A DNA stretch of 8,594 bases from JAWPNA01 sp045402695 (GTDB lineage Bacteria; Acidobacteriota; Polarisedimenticolia; JACPZX01; DASXTC01). A program made the translations under genes and the position numbers. Where the stretch lies: positions 1 through 8,594 of the forward strand of contig JAWPNA010000023.1 in the NCBI GenBank assembly GCA_045402695.1, in the 5' to 3' direction. Below, one piece after another: positions 6,140 through 8,594 of this stretch. The notes under the pieces were generated by a model that was not told the DNA's origin, did no database searches, and saw only the letters and a program-made list of their open reading frames with translations. The first letter of the stretch is position 1. Every line of letters begins with the position of its first letter.

Positions 6140-6300
6140 GACCCGACCGCGTCCCGACCGGCCGTCCCCGGAAGTATCAGATGCCCGAGATCGCGCCCGG
6201 CCAGCACGTCACCGGCGACCTGATCCGCGAGATCGCCCCCTCCTACACCGGCAACCGCATGCTGCTCGACGCGCTTCCGGAACCGGTGTGGAGGATCTGA
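6136..6300 (+). CDS. Small unknown protein, 54 residues, translationally coupled
   Basis: ATG 6136 overlaps the preceding stop (ATGA, 6136-6139), and its own TGA (6298-6300) shares a base with the next ATG. The upstream ribosome-binding site is weak, so it probably depends on coupling. The protein starts with a basic TGRPRKY segment and has a short helix GDLIREIAP (about residues 27-35) and a hydrophobic end (LPEPVWRI). No domain is recognised. Exact fitting between two neighbours on both sides is the main evidence that it is real. Confidence 0.65.
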   Translation: MRPDRVPTGRPRKYQMPEIAPGQHVTGDLIREIAPSYTGNRMLLDALPEPVWRI

Positions 6301-7064
6301 TGGCGCGGCGGCCGGAGGCCGGTGAGCAGCGCTGGGTCGTGATGAACGACCTGCAGATCCCCTTCGAGGACAAGCCGGTGCTCTGGGAACTCGTGGTGCC
6401 GTTCGTCCGCGAGCTGAAGCCGTACGGGGTCGTCCTCAACGGCGACATAGTCGACAACCACGAAATCTCCGACTTCTCGAAGGACCCGAAGCACCGCCGC
6501 ATGGACCTGAAGGCTGAGCGCAAGGGGCTGGGCCGTCTCCTGACGGCCCTCGCCCCCGTCGCTAAGGAGCGGTGGTTTCTCGAGGGCAACCACGAGGATC
6601 GCTACCGCCGCTACATCTGGTCCCGTGTCCCTGAGCTGGCAGCGGCGGGCGGGATGCCGAGCTTCTCCGAGGCCTTCGGCCTCGCGGATCACGGCTTCCA
6701 GCACAAGCCCTACGGCGGCCACATCATGCTCGGCAAGCTGCTAGTGACCCACGGCTTCATCGTCGCCCAGGACAGCGGCATCTCCGCCAAGCGCCACTTC
6801 CAGCGCCTCGGGACCAGCGTCCTGATCGGCCACACGCATCGCGCCGGGGTGTTCCACCGGCGGAACCAGACTGGCGACCACGCGGCCTACGAGAACGGCT
6901 GCCTCTGCCAGCTCAACGGGCTCGGCTACGCGCAGTTCCCCGATTGGCAGCAGGCCTTCAGCGTCGTGGACGTGTTTCCCGGCGGCCTCTTCAATGTGAG
7001 CCTGCTTCGGATCCTGGCCCGCCGCGCGTTCATCTACGGCGGAACCGTCGTTCGCCGTCAGTAG
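6300..7064 (+). CDS. Calcineurin-like metallophosphoesterase, phage type
   Basis: This 254-residue protein starts at ATG 6300, with GGAGG (6290-6294) 5 bases upstream; the start shares a base with the preceding TGA. The five metallophosphoesterase motifs occur in order: D17-x-Q19 (NDLQIPFED), GD49 with N53/H54 (GDIVDNHE), GNHE at 96-99, TH151G, and GHTH at 177-180. These bind two divalent metals and hydrolyse phosphoester bonds. The first motif is usually DxH; here the metal-ligand histidine is Gln19, a variant I recall from phage homologues. No signal peptide or membrane segment is present, so it is cytoplasmic. The substrate is unknown: nucleic-acid nuclease/phosphatase or nucleotide phosphodiesterase are both possible. 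Beside a helicase, a role in phage DNA metabolism is the best inference. Confidence 0.9.
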   Translation: MARRPEAGEQRWVVMNDLQIPFEDKPVLWELVVPFVRELKPYGVVLNGDIVDNHEISDFSKDPKHRRMDLKAERKGLGRLLTALAPVAKERWFLEGNHEDRYRRYIWSRVPELAAAGGMPSFSEAFGLADHGFQHKPYGGHIMLGKLLVTHGFIVAQDSGISAKRHFQRLGTSVLIGHTHRAGVFHRRNQTGDHAAYENGCLCQLNGLGYAQFPDWQQAFSVVDVFPGGLFNVSLLRILARRAFIYGGTVVRRQ

Positions 7065-7078
7065 CCCGCATCGCGCCC

Positions 7079-7097
7079 GCGGCGCCGTCCGCGCCGC
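7079..7097 (+). terminator. GC hairpin after the phosphoesterase gene, weak terminator candidate
   Basis: GCGGCGC (7079-7085) and GCGCCGC (7091-7097) form a perfect 7-base stem with a 5-base loop, 14 bases after the stop at 7064. No T-run follows, so intrinsic termination would be weak. It could also be a processing or attenuation structure. The 83-base gap 7065-7147 is otherwise free of genes. Confidence 0.3.
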
Positions 7098-7133
7098 TCA
7101 TCCCACCAAACCGCACCACCATCTCCATTCGCC

Positions 7134-7140
7134 AAGGAGG
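7134..7140 (+). promoter_or_regulatory. Strong Shine-Dalgarno site for the gene at 7148
   Basis: AAGGAGG lies 7 bases before ATG 7148. It marks re-initiation of strong translation after the only real gap in the rightward cluster from 4513 onward. Confidence 0.65.
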
Positions 7141-7147
7141 CGAGCCC

Positions 7148-7396
7148 ATGCTCAGCATTCGGACGCACGCGGTCGCGTGCTTCGTCGTCGGCCAGGGCCA
7201 TGTCCCGGTCGGCGTCGAGTATCACGGCCCGCACCCTGTCTACATCTTCCATGACGATGCGCACGCCGCGATGAAGAAGTACTCGGATGCGCGGCAGCTG
7301 CTTGCCGATATCGTCGAGCAGACGGAGATGCCGCGGTTGAGCCCCAACATGAACGTCCAGACCCAGGTGGAGAGGCAGATCAGGAGGCGCCGGTGA
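7148..7396 (+). CDS. Second DUF5659-like small protein, 82 residues
   Basis: ATG 7148 is placed by a near-perfect AAGGAGG. The protein begins LSIRTHAV. A hydrophobic FVVGQGHVPVGVEYH segment, a HPVYIF strand and a charged helix (DDAHAAMKKYSDARQLLADIV) follow. A basic tail ends in RQIRRRR. This order matches the 79-residue protein at 4273-4512 (LEIRTRSV, HLLAVGFEPLGVVTH, KTFRF, DAREALERF...KLDAML), so I read the two as distant paralogues. The DUF5659 assignment is tentative and the function is unknown. The stop overlaps the helicase start by four bases (GTGA), suggesting coupled production. The Arg-rich tail could bind nucleic acid. Confidence 0.7.
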   Translation: MLSIRTHAVACFVVGQGHVPVGVEYHGPHPVYIFHDDAHAAMKKYSDARQLLADIVEQTEMPRLSPNMNVQTQVERQIRRRR

Positions 7397-8594
7397 ACTT
7401 CCTCGAAGCCATGCGCGCGAAGTGGGCCGAGTACGGCAACATCGAGTCGCCTGCCCTGCAGCACGTCTGGCTCCAGATGCAGGCGACGCTCGACTACCAG
7501 AGCGGCCCTGACGCACTGGACGTCTGGCCCGTCATCCCCTGCGAACTGGGGTCCGGCAAGACAATGGCCGCGAAGGTCTGGTGCGCCGTGAAGCCAGTCG
7601 ACGAGCACCACCCCGGCGCGCTGATCGTGGTCCGCACGAAGGATCAGGCCGACGAGTACGCGCGCGACATCAACGCTTGGTCCGGCGTGCCGTCCATGGC
7701 CTTCGCGCACCACTCCGGCCTCCCGCTCGCGGACCGCCAGAACCTCAACGTCCTGCCCTCGTACCCGGTCCTCGTGGTCTGCCACAAGTCGTACGAGAAC
7801 GGCCTCGACGACTTCGCGGTGGACGTGTCGAGGGTCAAGTTCGAAAAGATGCACCAGTTCCGCCGGGGCCAGCGCGGGCTGGTGCTGATCGACGAGTCGC
7901 TCGACCAGGTTCACGAAGAACGCATCCGCCGCGACGTGCTCAAGGAACTGATGGCGAAGATGCCGCGCGCCGTCGAGAAGGCGCACCCGGAGGCCATGCG
8001 CGTGGTCGAGTCGATCAACCGCGTCCTGCGCGAGGCGCCCGACGAGCGGCATCGCGCGTTCTCCACCGACGAACTGCTGGCGCTGACGCCGTTCACGGCC
8101 GAGCAGGCCGACGCGTTTCTGATAGCCATGTGGGAGCAGGGCCTCCGCAACGCGAAGCGGGTCGAGCCTGAGTTGCGCGCGCGGCTGGGCCAGACGCTCA
8201 CGGCCATGCGGCGGCACCTCAGCGCGTATCGCTGGACGAGCGGCAACGGCTCGAGGACCGCGCTCTCGGGCCACCGCCTCCTGCTGCTGCCGCCCGGCAC
8301 GCACGGCGTCGTGTTCGACGCGACCGCTCGGCTCAACAACGTGTACACCGGGCGGCCTGCCGAGTTCGAGGTGCGAAGGATGGCTCAGGTCCGCGACTAC
8401 TCGGCGGTGACGATCTACCACGCCCGCACGAGCGGCACCGGCAAGACCACGGCCAAGACGAAGGGCGACAAGCTCGCAGCCGACACGGTGGCCGCGCTCC
8501 GCGCGCACTACGGCGACCGGGCCGGAGAGCGGCGCGTGCTGGTCGTCGTCGCGAAAGACGGCGAGGACCACTTTCAGAAGGTCGGCGCGGGCGC
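7393..8594 (+). CDS. SF1/SF2-type helicase or DNA-dependent ATPase, C-terminus outside window
   Basis: The frame is open from GTG 7393 to the right edge (400 residues). AGGAGG (7382-7387) lies 5 bases upstream and the start overlaps the previous stop. Walker A is CELGSGKT (residues 50-57), preceded by a helical segment. The following ALIVVRTKDQADEYARDI (76-93) resembles helicase motif Ia. Walker B is LVLIDES (163-169), and VVFDATA (306-312) looks like the motif III position. A helical insertion of about 135 residues separates Walker B from VVFDATA. A second GTGKTT occurs at 348-353. The second RecA-like domain (RVLVVVAKD at 381-389) is just starting when the window ends. The likely role is ATP-driven unwinding in phage replication. 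Specific subfamily and polarity cannot be told from this part. Confidence 0.8.
   Translation, partial: MNFLEAMRAKWAEYGNIESPALQHVWLQMQATLDYQSGPDALDVWPVIPCELGSGKTMAAKVWCAVKPVDEHHPGALIVVRTKDQADEYARDINAWSGVPSMAFAHHSGLPLADRQNLNVLPSYPVLVVCHKSYENGLDDFAVDVSRVKFEKMHQFRRGQRGLVLIDESLDQVHEERIRRDVLKELMAKMPRAVEKAHPEAMRVVESINRVLREAPDERHRAFSTDELLALTPFTAEQADAFLIAMWEQGLRNAKRVEPELRARLGQTLTAMRRHLSAYRWTSGNGSRTALSGHRLLLLPPGTHGVVFDATARLNNVYTGRPAEFEVRRMAQVRDYSAVTIYHARTSGTGKTTAKTKGDKLAADTVAALRAHYGDRAGERRVLVVVAKDGEDHFQKVGAG

Noticed and set aside
5928..6299. Upstream extension of the phosphoesterase frame to 5928
   Set aside because: It overlaps two coupled small genes. The product is Arg/Ser/Pro-rich and nonsensical, and ATG 6300 has GGAGG and the start of the conserved domain.
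7240..8571. Long antisense open frame of 443 codons on the minus strand
   Set aside because: It lies opposite the helicase, which has Walker motifs and a ribosome-binding site. The antisense product is Arg/Val/His-rich with no recognisable domain, a typical shadow in GC-rich DNA.
1..8594. CRISPR arrays, insertion sequences, integrase or attachment core
   Set aside because: No regularly spaced repeats, transposase motifs, terminal inverted repeats or tRNA-end duplications were seen in the window.

Overview
The window is GC-rich bacterial DNA that reads as a junction between a chromosomal-type signalling gene and a phage or prophage early/replication region. No host marker gene is present, so any taxonomic call is weak. 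The zinc-ribbon cyclase/ATPase at the left end belongs to a type common in GC-rich soil bacteria and is my only host clue (inference).

Layout. Positions 1-1327 (minus strand) hold the first 442 residues of a double zinc-ribbon, class III nucleotidyl-cyclase, AAA ATPase protein; its C-terminus lies beyond the left edge. A 127-base gap with a possible sigma70-like promoter separates it from 1455-3671 (minus), a complete 738-residue, very divergent T7-like single-subunit RNA polymerase (ssRNAP). From about 3721 everything runs rightward. First comes a divergent intergenic segment with a T7/SP6-like CACTATA element. Two very small ORFs with clear Shine-Dalgarno sites follow (3793-3924 and 4094-4237), then a DUF5659-like protein (4273-4512). 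An 84-base tandem repeat leads into an acidic protein (4666-5091). Next are a charged coiled-coil protein (5094-5831), two small unknowns (5828-6139 and 6136-6300) and a calcineurin-type metallophosphoesterase (6300-7064). The window ends with a second DUF5659-like protein (7148-7396) and the first 400 residues of an SF1/SF2-type helicase (7393 to the right edge).

How the genes may work together. The rightward genes are tightly packed. Starts and stops overlap at 5828-5831, 6136-6139, 6298-6302 and 7393-7396, as expected of a translationally coupled phage operon. Helicase plus phosphoesterase plus many small unknown proteins is typical of a phage early/replication module. The divergently transcribed ssRNAP would supply phage-specific transcription, and the CACTATA element between them is the best candidate for one of its promoters. 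No integrase, attachment site, tRNA, CRISPR array or insertion sequence could be supported. Whether the cyclase is flanking host DNA or phage cargo cannot be settled from this window.
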